A stretch of DNA of 64,000 bases from JABJGO01 sp963921245 (GCA_963921245.4 CAWUEY030000001.1:1054001-1118000); one strand, 5' to 3'. Shown: positions 16,714 to 25,459, counted from the first letter of the stretch. Translations and numbers: made by a program. The notes: generated from the sequence alone by a model not told the origin.

Positions 16714-16922
16714 GGCTGGTATGCTTTCGTGTTATATCACGGGTCTCAGGGTGTGCTGTAAGCCCAATAAACAGGAATTTTTCCGTTCCTTCAAATGGCT
16801 TTTCTTCTCATTAATATGCATATCACGCATAAATGAGGTGTGCTGCCGCTTCGGCGGCACTAGAGTATTCCGCGTGTTCTGGCGATACCCGTTGCCATCG
16901 GATGGATGCTGACCGAAGTGTT

Positions 16923-17951
16923 TTAGTTCAGGAAAAACGAACCGGCGCTGGCGGCGGAGGTCATATCCACGGTCAGGAATTCCGCCAACGCACCACCGAG
17001 GACGAGCAGTGCAACCGTTCCAGCAAACACTAGGATTTTCGCTGTCATCGTGTTTCCCTTGACGAATGGCGGCGTTTCCAGGCGATCTATGGCGTCTTCC
17101 ACATCGTCATGGGCCGTTTCGCCATCACGGGTAGTGGCCGATATGGACATCTCCCGCCGCGCCAGCAGATCATCAATCCAGCCTTCGCCGTCCCGGGTGC
17201 TATTTCGGGCGCTATTTGACGACGGGTGGGACAGTGGGCGGCGCTTGAGGGCGGCAGATTTTTCCATGTCGTAGGGGTTTGCAGGCTCTTTTGGGGTCTC
17301 CGGCACCACCCGATCCGTTCGCCCGTTTGCCAGAGGCTCCGTCTCAATGGGCTCTCTCAGGAATGCGGGAATCCGCTCAGAACAAAGGGCGGATTTTGAA
17401 ATCGCCTGGCTGGCAGCACCAGGGGAGCCAGCAATATCAGTTTGCTCACCCCCGGTGGATTGACCCCGGCTGGCTTCATCCATGGCGGCTCGCGGATCAA
17501 GGGCATACCCGGAGCGTGATGATTGTGCATCTGCTGTGGTTGCGGTTGAAGGTTCGGCTTCTGTCCTGGATGCACCCTGCACGGGGGTTGCGCGGTTCAG
17601 CCGTTGATCATCCCGATTGAACCGCAGGACTTCCCGGCGGCTTTCACGGACCAGATGATTGGAGACCTCGATGCTGAGGCATACTCCATCGATATCATCG
17701 GACCGTCGTAATTGGCGTACTGTATCTAGGGCATTATCCAGACCGGCAAGGCCGGTACACAGGACGACGCGCCATCTGTCTTCCGTTCGACATTCCACCA
17801 CCAACATCTGGTTGGAGTCCGGTGTCGGCGCCTGGGCCGGAATACAGGGTTCCTGGGCCGGTTGATCCAAAGATGTACGGTCAAATGCGTACTGTGTGCG
17901 TCGAAGAGAGGCCGCCCGTCGATTGGAATTTTCGAACGATGTGGGGTACAT
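16923..17951 (-). CDS. Hypothetical protein with one C-terminal membrane segment
   Basis: 342 residues, not recognised. The first half contains a possible small folded part (MLVVECRTEDRWRVVLC and DDIDGVCLSIEV). Residues of about 115-290 are low-complexity, rich in Ser, Thr, Ala, Arg and Glu, and probably disordered. One hydrophobic helix (AKILVFAGTVALLVLGGAL) lies about 20 residues from the end, so the protein looks tail-anchored with a cytoplasmic N-terminus. It has its own promoter region downstream of the yccA terminator. Codon use looks like its neighbours, so it is probably a real gene. Confidence 0.6.
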   Translation of the reverse strand: MYPTSFENSNRRAASLRRTQYAFDRTSLDQPAQEPCIPAQAPTPDSNQMLVVECRTEDRWRVVLCTGLAGLDNALDTVRQLRRSDDIDGVCLSIEVSNHLVRESRREVLRFNRDDQRLNRATPVQGASRTEAEPSTATTADAQSSRSGYALDPRAAMDEASRGQSTGGEQTDIAGSPGAASQAISKSALCSERIPAFLREPIETEPLANGRTDRVVPETPKEPANPYDMEKSAALKRRPLSHPSSNSARNSTRDGEGWIDDLLARREMSISATTRDGETAHDDVEDAIDRLETPPFVKGNTMTAKILVFAGTVALLVLGGALAEFLTVDMTSAASAGSFFLN

Positions 17952-18020
17952 GTTGATTTCTGCTCTGATCTATACACGAGATACTGTAGGAAAAGATGGT
18001 AAACAAAGCCTAAATCCCAC

Positions 18021-18048
18021 AAAAAAAGGCCGTCCCGGAGGACGGCCT
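18021..18048 (-). terminator. Rho-independent terminator of yccA
   Basis: On the minus strand a 9-bp perfect stem (AGGCCGTCC / GGACGGCCT) with a TCCG tetraloop is followed by seven T, starting 25 nt after the yccA stop. Confidence 0.92.
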
Positions 18049-18072
18049 CTTCTGATTGGATTAACCCGTTCG

Positions 18073-18801
18073 TTATTCGCGGTTGCCGAAAATGTGCAGC
18101 AGCATGATGAACAGGTTGATGAAATCAAGATAGAGCGTCAGGGCACCCATAATGGCCTTACGTTCCTGAACAGCACCAGTATCGGCGGCACTGTACAGGG
18201 ATTTGATTTTCTGGGTGTCGTAAGCCGTCAGGCCAACGAAGACAAGAACACCAATCACGGAAATCATCCAGGCCAGAGCAGAGCTTTCCAGGAAGATGTT
18301 CACCACGGCGGCAATAATGATGCCGATCAGACCCATCATCAGGAAAGAACCCATGCCGGACAGATCACGCTTGGTGGTGTAACCGTAGAGGCTCATGCCC
18401 GCGAAGGTGGCCGCAGAAATAAAGAACACCCGCGCTATACTTTCGCCGGTGTATGCCAGGAAGATGTAGCTGAGTGAGAGCCCCATAAGGCCTGCAAACA
18501 ACCAGAAGACAGCCTGGGCCGTCGCCGGTTTCATGGCGTTGATTCTGGCGCTGAAGAGCAAGACAACACCGAGCGGTGCCAGTATAACAACCCATTGCAG
18601 GGGTGTACCGTAAATGGCCTGCATAAGCGCAAGATTGGTGCTGGAGGCGAAGGCAACAACACCAGTGAGTGCAACACCAATGGCCATGTAGTTGTAAACC
18701 CGCAGCATATACTGCCGGAGACCCACATCAATATCGGCGGTGTGGGCCTGTGCACCGGTCATCTGTGCGGTGCGGGATTGAAATCTGTTATCCGGTTCCA
18801 T
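18073..18801 (-). CDS. Bax inhibitor-1/YccA family membrane protein
   Basis: A 242-residue protein with seven predicted membrane helices. It has the family's N-terminal RQYMLRVYNYMAIGVALTG and C-terminal GLTAYDTQKIKSLY and LYLDFINLFIMLLHIFG. Homologues modulate FtsH protease or leak Ca2+, and the function in this organism is unknown. I chose the ATG at 18801 (MEPDNRFQ) with GGGAG upstream. An ATG six codons earlier lacks a ribosome site. Confidence 0.88.
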   Translation of the reverse strand: MEPDNRFQSRTAQMTGAQAHTADIDVGLRQYMLRVYNYMAIGVALTGVVAFASSTNLALMQAIYGTPLQWVVILAPLGVVLLFSARINAMKPATAQAVFWLFAGLMGLSLSYIFLAYTGESIARVFFISAATFAGMSLYGYTTKRDLSGMGSFLMMGLIGIIIAAVVNIFLESSALAWMISVIGVLVFVGLTAYDTQKIKSLYSAADTGAVQERKAIMGALTLYLDFINLFIMLLHIFGNRE

Positions 18802-18955
18802 TGTAAAGGTCACTCCCATTCATAAACCGAGTCAAAAACCATTTCAGGCGACTTCCACGCACAGCCAATGCCGCGAAAAAGCGCCTCATGGCTCTGAATA
18901 TGGCACATTCCGCCGCGGTTTCAACTATTACCGGATGAAATTCGTGTGAAATCGG

Positions 18956-20200
18956 TCAGGAGTCCGCCATTTTTGCGTTTTGTGCGGCCAGCAGGGATTT
19001 GCAGACATACTCTCGTGTCCGTCCCAAAGCCGGAATCATGGCGATTGAAAAGACCACGGTTGGTAACAGGACCATGCTGATATCTCCGGTGTTTTCCGCA
19101 ATCCAGCCGCCTGCGAGCGGGAGCAGAAAGCCGATAGCGTATCCGATCAGCGTTGTGCCCGCGCTCAAGCGGGTAACACCGAGGCCGCGCGCGATCGCCG
19201 CCGGGATGGAGACGAGCAGGATCAGTTCGACCGTTGACGCCAGGCCCGCAACAACCGCGGCAATCCAGGAGAACCAGCCATCAAGCAACATGAAGCCGGC
19301 CAGTCCGAGAGTCGCAATGATGGCTGCGACGCCGAGGGGATTGCGCCGCCCGATCCATTGCGGTGCCGCCAACACAGCAAAGGAGGCCAAGAGGGGCGAT
19401 AGGTTGTAGGCAAACAATAACCCTGCCAGGGCATGACTTTCATCGCGCTCACGCAGGATAGTTCCCATGTAGGCGTTGCCGACAAAAAAGATGGCGATGG
19501 AGCATGCCAACAGCAACCCGAATTGCCACATCTGGAGGTCGTTCCAGCGGGGAAAGGCGGACTTGTTTGGGGTTTGCGGTTCGGCAACGTCATCCCTGGG
19601 CAGGTTGCAGGCGGCGGGGCGGAACAATTTCGCAAGAACCGCGATAAGGACAATGGGAATGGCCCAGATGACAAGCGCAATCTTCCAGTCACCATCGGCC
19701 AGGGGCATCATCACGGGCAGGGTCAGTCCGGCGCCTGTGAACTCGCCAACCATCATACCGTTCAGGTAAACAGCACTGCCCAGGGCAGCATGAGAGGGGG
19801 TCCAGCTGCGAACGGCGGCGGGCAGCGCGGTTTGGAAGACCGCAACCCCCAATCCCATCACCACGGAAACCGCAAACAACAGGAATGCCGTCGGCAAAAA
19901 ACCCCGGGCAACGGACGCCATCGCCATGACCAGAATACCCACGGCAATGGTGGTGCGAAACTCGAACCGGGCAATCAGCCATGCCGCCGGAATGGCACCA
20001 AAGGCCACCGCAACGACAGGCAGCATGGTGATGGCACCGATGCCGACGTCACCCAAGCCGAATGTATCGGCCATGTGTGTTGCCAGCGGCGGGCCCGATA
20101 AAATGGGAACCCGCAGGGTCCAGCCAACCAACCAGAGCACGGCGAAACTGCCGAGAGGGAGACCCTGAAAGGTTGCCAGTGACAGCTTGCTTTTGATCAT
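18956..20200 (-). CDS. MFS transporter, CynX/NimT-like
   Basis: A 414-residue 12-helix major facilitator. The loop between helices 2 and 3 (PAAWLIARFEFRTT) and the central loop rich in Pro/Asn/Asp split the two six-helix halves. The pattern resembles cyanate/nitrate-type carriers, but no substrate is evident. The ATG is two bases upstream of the stop of a truncated SDR frame, so both may come from one transcript. Confidence 0.8.
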   Translation of the reverse strand: MIKSKLSLATFQGLPLGSFAVLWLVGWTLRVPILSGPPLATHMADTFGLGDVGIGAITMLPVVAVAFGAIPAAWLIARFEFRTTIAVGILVMAMASVARGFLPTAFLLFAVSVVMGLGVAVFQTALPAAVRSWTPSHAALGSAVYLNGMMVGEFTGAGLTLPVMMPLADGDWKIALVIWAIPIVLIAVLAKLFRPAACNLPRDDVAEPQTPNKSAFPRWNDLQMWQFGLLLACSIAIFFVGNAYMGTILRERDESHALAGLLFAYNLSPLLASFAVLAAPQWIGRRNPLGVAAIIATLGLAGFMLLDGWFSWIAAVVAGLASTVELILLVSIPAAIARGLGVTRLSAGTTLIGYAIGFLLPLAGGWIAENTGDISMVLLPTVVFSIAMIPALGRTREYVCKSLLAAQNAKMADS

Positions 20201-20201
20201 T

Positions 20202-20369
20202 CTAGCGAGCGGCTCTATTCATGCCGCCCGGTTCCCGTGCCAGTTCAATCCAGCGGCTAGATGGCGACATCAGCGAAACCGTGTATCCGGCATTCGCTAT
20301 TTTAATGGCGCACCCCCGCCCAATGCCTTGTCCGGTGCCCGTCATCAACGCAACTTTCAGATCAGGCAT
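20202..20369 (-). pseudogene. Truncated short-chain dehydrogenase (N-terminal 55 codons)
   Basis: A 55-codon frame with a good GAGG site seven nt before its ATG. It encodes MPDLKVALMTGTGQGIGRG, the cofactor-binding start of an SDR, followed by one more helix-strand unit and then a stop. The catalytic Tyr/Lys half is missing, and the next sequence is the MFS gene. I read it as a deletion remnant, although a short expressed peptide is possible. Confidence 0.6.
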
Positions 20370-20490
20370 GTGTCATCCTCGCTTTTCAGATTAAGTATCA
20401 TTGTGAGAAAATATCATAACAATGAAACCAGTTCCCCACTTTCGTGCTCTCAGAAACCGGCGGCGGTCTCTTGGGCCACAGGATGGATTG

Positions 20491-22266
20491 TCAGCGCACT
20501 TTCACGTATCGGCCGGGGGCGGGTTCGATCCCCTTCGCCACCGGGCGGGCGGCAACTTTTTTGCCGCTTTTCTTTGATAACCAGCCGTGCCAGTGCGGCC
20601 ACCAGGATCCCTCGTTCCGGGTTGCGGTTTCAAGCCAGGCTTCGGCGTCTGCCGGTTTCCGGGCATTGGTGCGAAACCCATACTTGTTCTTAGCGGGTGG
20701 ATTGACCACGCCGGCGTTGTGCCCGGAACCGCCGAGGACAAACTCGGCCCTGCCAGCAAATCGGATCGCCCCGCGATAGGTGGCATCCCAGGGACAGATG
20801 TGGTCTTCCTCTGTGGACAGGAAATAGAGTGGCGTATCGACTTTCGCCATGTCGATAGGCGTGTCGTCGAGGCTCACCCCGTTCGGTTTGCCCAGAAGGT
20901 TTCTGTTGTATGTCACGTCCAGATACCAGGTGATCATAGCCGCAGGCAAACGGGTGGAATCCTGAAACCAGTAGACCATGTCGAAGGGCACGGCGGTCTC
21001 GGCTAGCAGGTAGTTGTTGATCACGTGATTCCAGATCAGATCATTGGCCCGCATGAGCGAGAACACACCCGCCATTTCTTCGCCGGACAGATAGCCCCGC
21101 TCGTCGACGGTTTTTTTCAGGGCCGCCAGCTGATCATCGTCGATAAAGACGGATAGCTCACCCGCGTCCTCGAAGTCCGTCATGCAGGCCATCAGCGTGG
21201 CCGCCGCAATGCGCCGGTCGCCTCGGGCCTTCATGTACGCCAGCGTCACTGCCAGCAACGTGCCACCGATACAATAGCCGCAGGCATTGACTGAGGCTTC
21301 GCCGGTGGCGTCCCTGATAGCCTCCAGGGCAGCCATTGGACCTTCCAGCATGTAGCTTTCAAAGGTTTTGTGAGACAACTTCTCATCCGGATTGACCCAC
21401 GAGATCAGGAACACAGTGTATCCCTGATCAACGACCCATTTGACCATGCTGTTCTGCTCATTGAGATCGAGCACGTAATATTTGTTGATCCAGGGCGGAA
21501 CGAACAGAAGAGGCTTTTTGTAAACCTGCTCAGTGGCTGGCGCATACTGGATCAGTTGCATCAAGTCGTTTTCGAAGATCACTGTGCCCGGTGTGTAGGC
21601 CAGGTTTTTCCCCAGTTCAAAGGCGTCCTGGTCGGTCATGGTGATCTTGAGCTGCCCACCACCGCGCTCTAGATCGCGGAGCATGTTCTCAAACCCGTCA
21701 ATGAGGTTCTGCCCCCCGGTTTCGCGGGTCTTGCGCAAAACCGCCGGATTGGTATTGGCAAAGTTGCCGGGTGAGAGCGACTCCACATAGCGGCGGATAT
21801 AGAAATTCACGGTCTGTTGTGTTTTATCGTCGAGACCATCCGTGGCATCGACCAGGCCGTGAATGTAGTTGGAAAACAACAGATAGGACTGCTTCAGATG
21901 ATCGAATACCACCTCATCGCTCCACGCAGCATCGCGAAATCGGCGGTCGCCTTTCTCCGGCTGAACAACCGGCTCGGCATCCTTGCCATCAAGGCGGTCG
22001 GCGGTCGCCTGCCATAGCTTCGATGACGCTTCCCAGTAGGCCTGCTGGGCTTTTAGAACTGTATCCGGGTTGGCCATGAGGGTTTGCTGCCATGTCTCGA
22101 AGGCCTTGCTGATAGCACTTGCATCAAAGGCGGCAAAGGCACTGTCCTTGCCCGTGCTTGAGAGGAATTGCTGATAGATTTCTTGACTGCGCCGGGTGAA
22201 GTCCTCGAGCTGACGCCCGAGCTCTGCCATATCCGGGGTAACGGGGGCTTCTGTTTTGTCGCTCAC
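20491..22266 (-). CDS. phaC: Class I poly(3-hydroxyalkanoate) polymerase
   Basis: A 591-residue PHA synthase. The lipase-like box is GYCIGG with the catalytic Cys, the Asp is in STEEDHICPW, and the His is in GGSGHNAGVVNPP. The N-terminal PhaC_N domain includes NFANTNPAVLRKTRETGGQN. It polymerises (R)-3-hydroxyacyl-CoA on granules. phaA/phaB are not in the window. The next leftward gene upstream is an enoyl-CoA hydratase. Confidence 0.95.
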   Translation of the reverse strand: MSDKTEAPVTPDMAELGRQLEDFTRRSQEIYQQFLSSTGKDSAFAAFDASAISKAFETWQQTLMANPDTVLKAQQAYWEASSKLWQATADRLDGKDAEPVVQPEKGDRRFRDAAWSDEVVFDHLKQSYLLFSNYIHGLVDATDGLDDKTQQTVNFYIRRYVESLSPGNFANTNPAVLRKTRETGGQNLIDGFENMLRDLERGGGQLKITMTDQDAFELGKNLAYTPGTVIFENDLMQLIQYAPATEQVYKKPLLFVPPWINKYYVLDLNEQNSMVKWVVDQGYTVFLISWVNPDEKLSHKTFESYMLEGPMAALEAIRDATGEASVNACGYCIGGTLLAVTLAYMKARGDRRIAAATLMACMTDFEDAGELSVFIDDDQLAALKKTVDERGYLSGEEMAGVFSLMRANDLIWNHVINNYLLAETAVPFDMVYWFQDSTRLPAAMITWYLDVTYNRNLLGKPNGVSLDDTPIDMAKVDTPLYFLSTEEDHICPWDATYRGAIRFAGRAEFVLGGSGHNAGVVNPPAKNKYGFRTNARKPADAEAWLETATRNEGSWWPHWHGWLSKKSGKKVAARPVAKGIEPAPGRYVKVR

Positions 22267-22297
22267 GGTTCAATCGCTCTCTAGTATTGTTCAGGCC

Positions 22298-23077
22298 TCA
22301 GGAATGGGACCATTCAGCCTTGCGTTTCTCCGCAAAGGCGGCCATGCCTTCTTTCTGATCGTTTGTCGCAAAGGTGGAATGGAACAACCGCCGCTCAAAC
22401 TTCAGGCCTTCGGCGAGTGTTGTTTCTAATGACCGGTTGACGGCTTCCTTGCACATGTAAACAGAGGGGCGAGACTTAGACGCGATGACAGAGGCTGTTT
22501 TCAGTGCTTCCTCCAGCAACTCATCCAACGGCACAACACGTGCCGCCAGGTTGCACGCAACGGCTTCCTCCGCATCCATCATTCGCCCGGTCAGGCACAA
22601 CTCCATGGCTTTGGATTTACCAACCAGCCGCGTCAGGCGTTGCGTACCGCCCAGCCCCGGCACGATGCCCAGATTGATTTCCGGCTGGCCGAACTTGGCA
22701 TTATCGGCGGCGAGGATAACGTCGCACATCATGGCGAATTCGCATCCGCCACCGAGGGCAAATCCGGCAACGGCGGCGATAACAGGCTTGCGACAGGCCG
22801 CCGCCCGCTCCCAGCCACTGGCAAAATGGTCGCCGAGATAGATGTCCATATAGGACATGTCTTTCATTTCCTTGATATCGGCACCGGCGGCAAAGGCCTT
22901 TTCGCTGCCGGTAATCACGATCGCACCGATACTGTCATCGGTCTCAAAACCATCCAGGGCGGATGCAACTTCCTGCATCAATGCATCGTTGAGGGCGTTC
23001 AGCGTATCGGGACGATCAAGGGTGATCAAACCGACGCCGCCGTCACGGATTTCAACGATAATATTCTCATACGCCAT
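22298..23077 (-). CDS. Enoyl-CoA hydratase (crotonase family)
   Basis: 259 residues. The oxyanion-hole segments are AFAAGADIKEM and ALGGGCEFAMMCD, and both catalytic glutamates are present (GGGCE and QPEINLGIVPGLGGTQRL). It hydrates trans-2-enoyl-CoA in fatty acid beta-oxidation. The start is ATG at 23077 (MAYENIIVEI), a standard crotonase N-terminus, with AAGGGC upstream. The same frame stays open for 79 codons further back through a 24-C run and a CRISPR repeat, but that part is not protein-like. Confidence 0.93.
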   Translation of the reverse strand: MAYENIIVEIRDGGVGLITLDRPDTLNALNDALMQEVASALDGFETDDSIGAIVITGSEKAFAAGADIKEMKDMSYMDIYLGDHFASGWERAAACRKPVIAAVAGFALGGGCEFAMMCDVILAADNAKFGQPEINLGIVPGLGGTQRLTRLVGKSKAMELCLTGRMMDAEEAVACNLAARVVPLDELLEEALKTASVIASKSRPSVYMCKEAVNRSLETTLAEGLKFERRLFHSTFATNDQKEGMAAFAEKRKAEWSHS

Positions 23078-23230
23078 GGATGATGCCCTTCTATGTTTAT
23101 GCAGAATCCTTTTATCGATTCTGATGCACGATAAAACATGTTGCAGTGCAACAAAACCAGAAAATGACACATGGGCTGCATCAGTACAACTGAGTTGCAT
23201 CAGGGAAAAATGGAAAAAGCTGGTTATTGT

Positions 23231-23254
23231 GGGGGGGGGGGGGGGGGGGGGGGG
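23231..23254 (+). repeat. Poly-G tract (24 G) between ech and the CRISPR array
   Basis: Twenty-four consecutive G on the plus strand, ending 13 nt before the first CRISPR repeat and 154 nt upstream of the enoyl-CoA hydratase start. Given the plus-strand direction of the crRNAs, it sits in the leader position. It may be length-variable and could form G-quadruplexes. Confidence 0.8.
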
Positions 23255-23267
23255 CCTGAAGACCCCA

Positions 23268-24154
23268 GCCGTGGTTTCCCTACCGATTTCCCTGTGGTAG
23301 ACTTGGATTTTCAAATACCGTCAAGACGAAGTCGCCGTGGTTTCCCTACCGATTTCCCTGTGGTAGACTGCGGTTGAACCTGCTGAAGTCTGGCATCAGG
23401 CCGTGGTTTCCCTACCGATTTCCCTGTGGTAGACTCGATATCCGGATGCCGTGGTTTCCCTACCGATTTCCCTGTGGTAGATTATTCGCGGTTATGCCGT
23501 GGTTTCCCTACCGATTTCCCTGTGGTAGACTCATTAAGGAACAGCGGCCTGCATATTCTGAGCCGTGGTTTCCCTACCGATTTCCCTGTGGTAGACTGAT
23601 AAAGATCAGATGTGATTGTCTGGGCGTGCCGTGGTTTCCCTACCGATTTCCCTGTGGTAGACTGCAATCCGCAAATGGGACATTGAACGAATTGCCGTGG
23701 TTTCCCTACCGATTTCCCTGTGGTAGACTTTCCTATATTTGTGACCATTTCCCAGGCGCCGTGGTTTCCCTACCGATTTCCCTGTGGTAGACTCCAAGAG
23801 GTCAGCCTGATACTAGAGTCTGAGCCGTGGTTTCCCTACCGATTTCCCTGTGGTAGACTTTCACACATACGGGACGGGTTACGGCCTTTGCCGTGGTTTC
23901 CCTACCGATTTCCCTGTGGTAGACTGTCATTTCTGCTGATTAGCCTTATGCTGTTGCCGTGGTTTCCCTACCGATTTCCCTGTGGTAGATTTCCCTCCAG
24001 CCGTGGTTTCCCTACCGATTTCCCTGTGGTAGACTTTGTACGGCTTGCCGCCGTCGCCGTGGTTTCCCTACCGATTTCCCTGTGGTAGATCCATCGAATC
24101 CGTCCAGGCATCGGTACCGCCGTGGTTTCCCTACCGATTTCCCTGTGGTAGACT
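23268..24154 (+). CRISPR. Type II-C CRISPR array, 15 repeats and 14 spacers, several abnormally short
   Basis: The 36-nt repeat begins GCCGTGGTTTCCC and ends CCCTGTGGTAGACT. Repeats start at 23268, 23334, 23400, 23448, 23496, 23562, 23628, 23694, 23758, 23824, 23890, 23956, 24000, 24056 and 24119. Spacer lengths in order are 30, 30, 12, 12, 30, 30, 30, 28, 30, 30, 30, 8, 20 and 27 nt. Repeats 4, 12 and 14 carry C-to-T at position 35, and repeat 14 also ends in C; the other twelve look identical. The tracrRNA anti-repeat (28785-28809) pairs with the first 25 nt of the plus-strand repeat, fixing the crRNA strand as plus, toward cas2. The repeat end TGGTAGACT is an extended -10-like element. Confidence 0.97.
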
Positions 24155-24179
24155 ACGGCCCCGATAAGTCCCTGGAATT

Positions 24180-24219
24180 GCTCTGATTTTCGCCTGTTCT
24201 ACAGGTCGAAAATCAGAGC
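24180..24219 (-). terminator. Long hairpin overlapping the cas2 stop codon, between cas operon and array
   Basis: A 13-bp perfect outer stem (GCTCTGATTTTCG with CGAAAATCAGAGC) encloses a 5-bp inner stem CCTGT/ACAGG. It begins 26 nt after the last CRISPR repeat and its right arm contains the cas2 TGA (24213-24215). It could act as a two-way barrier between the convergent array and cas transcripts. No long T-run follows on either strand, so terminator strength is uncertain. Confidence 0.55.
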
Positions 24220-24542
24220 AGGACCAACTGTTCACTGGCCTTCTTTTCAGATTTTTGCGAATCACCAAGAAGCAACTTCATCCTTGCATATTGTTTATCC
24301 GTCACTTGAAGCGTGCGGACACTGCCTTTGGGTGGCAGGCTGGACCTGACCCTGGCCAAGTGTTTGTCAACGCCTTCCTCGGCGCGGCATATGCGCGCAT
24401 AGACGGAAAATTGCAGCATTAGAAAACCGTCCTTTTTCAGGGCGTTCCGAAAGCGGGTGGCGTGACGCCGCTCAGCCTTGGTGCCCACGGGCAGATCGAA
24501 AAACACCATCAGCCACATGAACCGCGCCTCCCATGCCTTCAT
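24213..24542 (-). CDS. cas2: CRISPR-associated endoribonuclease/integrase subunit Cas2
   Basis: A 109-residue Cas2 of the type II-C form. The first strand reads WLMVFFDLPVG with the conserved Asp, followed by GFLMLQFSVYARIC and the RVRSSLPPKGSVRTLQVT strand. It forms the adaptation complex with Cas1. Its ATG overlaps the cas1 stop (ATGA), so the two are translated together. It is the last gene of the cas9-cas1-cas2 operon. The coding end is embedded in the hairpin at 24180-24219. Confidence 0.95.
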   Translation of the reverse strand: MKAWEARFMWLMVFFDLPVGTKAERRHATRFRNALKKDGFLMLQFSVYARICRAEEGVDKHLARVRSSLPPKGSVRTLQVTDKQYARMKLLLGDSQKSEKKASEQLVLL

Positions 24543-25459
24543 GACAGCAGCCCGGGCAGCGGCTGTTGGGAGCGGGGAACCGTGGGCAACGCGAGTAAAG
24601 TCGCATCACGATGCTCAAGGGCGCGGGCAAGTGACTGTGCGACGGCGTCGCTGGCATGCAGAACAGCGAGTGTCTCATCGCCTATGCCCGCCGACACCAT
24701 AGGCAACCCGGCAAGGGCATGCCGGTCCTCACGGGTTAGCTCATCGCCAGAACTGCGCGCCTGCATCATGCTGAATACCGCCAGGTCGGCGAGCGGGCGA
24801 AAGGGCTCAATCAGGTCATCGGCAAGATTGAACGGATTAGTAACGCTGTTGTGGTGGAGGCCCAGCGCCGCCCAAAAGCCACTGGCGGTGAGAGCACGGG
24901 CGATGCAGCCGCGGAGCACCGCATAGGCGTAGTTCAGCGCCTTGTTGCGGAGGTCAGCATCATCGCCGCGCGTGAAGCCCTCAAACAAAGCCGCCCAGTA
25001 TGCTCTTGCGGCCTGGGCCTCCACATTCTCAGGATCACCTGAGCGCACGCGGGCGGCCATTTCCTTCAGGGGCGGAATTTTGCCGACAGCGGCTCGTTGC
25101 AATACCGCCGCCTGGTTGAGAATTTTGGCGCGCACGATTTTCTGCCAAAGCCGTTTTTTGAGCGGCGCGCCCGCGTCCACCTGCAGCCGCGCGATGGCCG
25201 TGGTGCGGTGGTGGGTATGAAAGGGCAGGGTTATGGCCGACGGCATGTGCCGCGCATCGGTGGTAATCACGGCAATGCCCTGGCCTGCGCACGCGGCCAG
25301 CAGCGCGACCGTGATGGTCGTCCTGTGATCGTCGATGATGACCCACGCGATATCCTCAAGCGGCATGGTTGTTTCGCCGTCTTCCTGGTTCACGCAAAGC
25401 TGGCTATGGGCCAGGGACAGCCGCGCGGGCCGTGTCAGGTGCACGCCTTTCCACGCCAC
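24539..25459 (-). CDS. cas1: CRISPR-associated integrase Cas1
   Basis: A 306-residue Cas1. The metal site can be read as Glu in NVEAQAARAYW, His in ALGLHHNSVTNPFNLADD and Glu in LIEPFRP. The N-terminal beta domain contains EDIAWVIIDDHRTTIT. It inserts new spacers with Cas2. The start is GTG at 25459 with GGAG nine nt upstream, overlapping the 3' end of cas9 by 25 nt. Absence of csn2 and cas4 next to it supports subtype II-C. Confidence 0.96.
   Translation of the reverse strand: MAWKGVHLTRPARLSLAHSQLCVNQEDGETTMPLEDIAWVIIDDHRTTITVALLAACAGQGIAVITTDARHMPSAITLPFHTHHRTTAIARLQVDAGAPLKKRLWQKIVRAKILNQAAVLQRAAVGKIPPLKEMAARVRSGDPENVEAQAARAYWAALFEGFTRGDDADLRNKALNYAYAVLRGCIARALTASGFWAALGLHHNSVTNPFNLADDLIEPFRPLADLAVFSMMQARSSGDELTREDRHALAGLPMVSAGIGDETLAVLHASDAVAQSLARALEHRDATLLALPTVPRSQQPLPGLLS

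Noticed and set aside
16841..16858. GC hairpin with TTCG loop after the tail-anchored gene
   Set aside because: No T-run follows on the minus strand, so it was not listed as a terminator.
18073..18084. 12-nt match between the repeat-4/spacer-4 junction (23482-23493) and the end of yccA
   Set aside because: Several such matches are expected by chance given the number of 12-mers in the spacers and this window, and two of the bases belong to the repeat. The 12-nt spacer itself matches only 10.
23078..23314. N-terminal extension of the enoyl-CoA hydratase with eight prolines
   Set aside because: It is the reverse of the G-run and first CRISPR repeat. Crotonases start at MAYENI, and a ribosome site lies there.
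23374..24088. Long open frames through the CRISPR array encoding repeated FPYRFPCGRL units
   Set aside because: They are only the translated repeat; the 36-nt repeat and 30-nt spacers are multiples of three, which keeps frames open. No ribosome site or domain.
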